Origin: Bacillota bacterium
Lineage (GTDB): Bacteria; Bacillota; Clostridia; Oscillospirales; Ethanoligenentaceae
Assembly (NCBI GenBank): GCA_023391535.1
Contig: JAEWAU010000109.1
Coordinates: 1-6,764 of the forward strand
Direction: 5' to 3'
Length of the DNA: 6,764 nt
In this document: positions 5,607-6,764 of the stretch, in pieces
Layout of the letters: every line of letters starts with the position of its first letter
Numbering within the stretch: position 1 is the stretch's first letter
Notes under the pieces: model-generated
What the model was told of the DNA's origin: nothing
Seen by the model: the letters and a program-made list of their open reading frames with translations, nothing else
Databases searched by the model: none
Made by a program: the position numbers and the translations under genes

Positions 5607-6488
5607 TCAATATACGCTTTCGTTCATTCGGAACAGCCTGTTCACCAGCGCCAGCATCAAAATGCCGAGCACCAGCATCATCATGCCCGAAGCGTTTGCA
5701 TATCCGTATTTGCCATTGTTGATGGCATTCACCAAAATCAGCGGTATATTCATGGTGTCGTTTCCGGGGCCCCCGTTGGTGGTGAGCGTAATCGTTTCGT
5801 ACATCGAAATACGGGACGAAATGGCACAGACCACAGCCGTTCCGATGGAATTTCTGCAAAGCGGCAGGTTGATCTTCCACGTGATATAGAGCTCACTGGC
5901 GCCGTCTATCCTCGCCGCCTCATGAAGATCTTCCGGAATCGCTTTCAAATCGCCCATCACGAGCAGCGTTACCACAACGGCGTAGAACACCCAGGTCAGC
6001 GTCACCGCAAAGAACGCGTAGGGGGACTGAAAAAGCCAGTTGACCGCAAATTTAGGAATGAATATGCGGATGATGCCGTTCAGGATTCCGTAGCTGCCGT
6101 TGAAAACGAAACGGTAGATCATTGCCCACGCGGCCGACGCGATCACATTCGGCACCATAAAGACAGTCTGAACAAATTTCCATCCGTGCGGCCCCCGAAA
6201 CAGGAGCAGGGCGATCAGAACGCCAAAGCCCACATGCACCGTGCCTGCAATGATGGCCCAGAAGAGCAGATTGACGAGCGCCGCTTTGAAATCATCCGCA
6301 CGAAACAGCGTGATATAATTGGTAAGCCCCGTGAATTTCGGAAGGTTGGCGCCGTCCCAGCTCGTAAAACTCGTGTATATCAGCGTTACGATCGGCATCA
6401 GATAGAACATAAGAAAAATCACGATGCAAGGCAGTAAAAATGCCCAAATCCACAATAAGTTTCTTTGCTTTGCCGTAAGCGGCCTCAT
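5607..6488 (-). CDS. Carbohydrate ABC transporter permease, MalF type (first permease)
   Basis: This 293-residue integral membrane protein matches the length of MsmF/UgpA-like sugar permeases. Hydrophobic helices are visible from about residue 11 (LLWIWAFLLPCIVIFLMFYL) onward, six in all. The EAA loop is at 190-209, EAARIDGAS...INLP, and is the contact site for the ATPase. The segment LTTNGGPGNDT (235-245) is a conserved signature of MalF-like subunits and precedes the last transmembrane region. The sequence GTGAGGT ends 6 nt before the ATG and fixes the start. It is the first permease gene of the unit, followed 16 nt later by the MalG-type partner and then by the GH65 phosphorylase, so the likely cargo is an alpha-linked gluco-oligosaccharide. 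The solute-binding protein gene is expected just upstream, beyond the window edge. Confidence 0.93.
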   Translation of the reverse strand: MRPLTAKQRNLLWIWAFLLPCIVIFLMFYLMPIVTLIYTSFTSWDGANLPKFTGLTNYITLFRADDFKAALVNLLFWAIIAGTVHVGFGVLIALLLFRGPHGWKFVQTVFMVPNVIASAAWAMIYRFVFNGSYGILNGIIRIFIPKFAVNWLFQSPYAFFAVTLTWVFYAVVVTLLVMGDLKAIPEDLHEAARIDGASELYITWKINLPLCRNSIGTAVVCAISSRISMYETITLTTNGGPGNDTMNIPLILVNAINNGKYGYANASGMMMLVLGILMLALVNRLFRMNESVY

Positions 6489-6740
6489 AGCAATACCTCA
6501 CTGTTGCATTTTCTTTACGGCGGCCAGGAGTACCCGGATATGGATAAGCCCGGCGCCCGAAACGGTAAAATAAGATCGCCCGGAACAGACGAACCGATAT
6601 CACGGAAACGGACTCCGGCGGCCGAAGGCTTTTCCTCAACAGAAAGTCCGGTAAATGCCGGAAGCGCGGCGTTTCGCCCTTCTGTTTTCCGCGGGAAGGC
6701 GAAACGCTCTGGGTTTCCGGTAATGTCGCAGGAAAACGCG
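6489..6740 (-). other. Intercistronic or leader region without a supported gene
   Basis: About 250 nt precede the first permease. A 79-codon GTG-started frame crosses it (6515-6754), but it begins in the loop of the hairpin at 6741-6764, has no ribosome binding site outside that stem and matches no family I know. I see no clear promoter. The stretch is rich in inverted repeats, including the hairpin at 6669-6707 and TCCGG-TAAATG-CCGGA at 6647-6662. Such regions often sit between a binding-protein gene and its permease genes and lower the expression of the latter. Confidence 0.5.
6669..6707. other. Long stem-loop upstream of the permease genes
   Basis: GCGTTTCGCC(C)TTC at 6669-6682 pairs with GAAGGCGAAACGC at 6695-6707, a 13-bp stem with one bulged C and a 12-nt loop. 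No T-run follows on the minus strand, so it is more likely an mRNA-processing or stability element than a terminator. Confidence 0.55.
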
Positions 6741-6764
6741 GTGCCGGGCGTCACCGCCCGGCAC
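6741..6764 (-). terminator. GC-rich hairpin, probable terminator or attenuator of the upstream gene
   Basis: A perfect 10-bp stem, GTGCCGGGCG with CGCCCGGCAC, encloses a 4-nt loop. On the minus strand it is followed by CGCG and then TTTTCC, so the U-tract begins 4 nt after the stem. It would terminate, perhaps partially, transcription coming from a gene beyond the window, probably the solute-binding protein. The stem may extend past the window edge. Confidence 0.65.

Noticed and set aside
5433..6437. 334-codon open frame on the plus strand
   Set aside because: It is antisense to both permeases, which carry EAA motifs and clear start signals. The product is His/Arg-rich with no recognisable domain.
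6515..6754. 79-codon frame on the minus strand before the first permease
   Set aside because: It starts with GTG inside the loop of a strong hairpin, lacks a usable ribosome binding site and resembles no family. A small leader peptide cannot be excluded, but support is too weak.
1..6764. CRISPR arrays, insertion sequences, tRNA or rRNA genes, phage or defence genes
   Set aside because: I found no regularly spaced repeats, transposase motifs or RNA gene signatures on either strand.

Overview
The window looks like a carbohydrate-utilisation island from a GC-rich, anaerobic, Gram-positive-type bacterium. The best guess is Clostridia, perhaps Oscillospirales/Ruminococcaceae. This is inferred from strong GGAGG-type ribosome binding sites, tightly overlapping genes, a MalF/MalG-type sugar ABC transporter beside a family-65 phosphorylase, and a LacI-family regulator. 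No taxonomic marker gene is present.

Layout. Unit A is on the minus strand and runs from about 6764 down to 2358. It starts with a GC hairpin that probably ends or attenuates an upstream gene outside the window, most likely the solute-binding protein. A structured gap of about 250 nt follows, then a MalF-type permease (5607-6488), a MalG-type permease (4757-5590) and a complete GH65 disaccharide phosphorylase (2358-4703, or up to 4757). A lacI-family gene on the plus strand (1236-2270) converges on unit A, and a long terminator hairpin (2298-2345) separates them. Unit B diverges from lacI on the minus strand: a SemiSWEET sugar transporter (741-1046), a broken or frameshifted gene resembling the N-terminal beta-sandwich of GH36 alpha-galactosidases (142-754), and the first 48 codons of a second GH65 enzyme (1-145, cut by the window edge).

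How the parts fit. The ABC permeases would import an alpha-linked gluco-oligosaccharide or disaccharide. The GH65 enzyme would split it with inorganic phosphate in the cytoplasm, giving beta-glucose 1-phosphate plus a free sugar. SemiSWEET could move a free sugar, either the substrate or the leaving product, down its gradient. The 189-bp lacI/SemiSWEET gap holds back-to-back TACAAT -10 boxes and a perfect 12-bp palindrome, GAAAACGTTTTC, placed over the predicted start of the unit B transcript. This suggests that the local LacI protein, or possibly CcpA, represses unit B.

The most unusual points are a SemiSWEET gene in an operon with a sugar phosphorylase, two GH65 paralogues flanking one regulator, the GH36-like remnant squeezed between overlapping genes, and lower GC in the permease genes than in the GH65 gene beside them. 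The exact GH65 substrates cannot be read from the sequence. I see no RNA genes, CRISPR arrays or insertion sequences.
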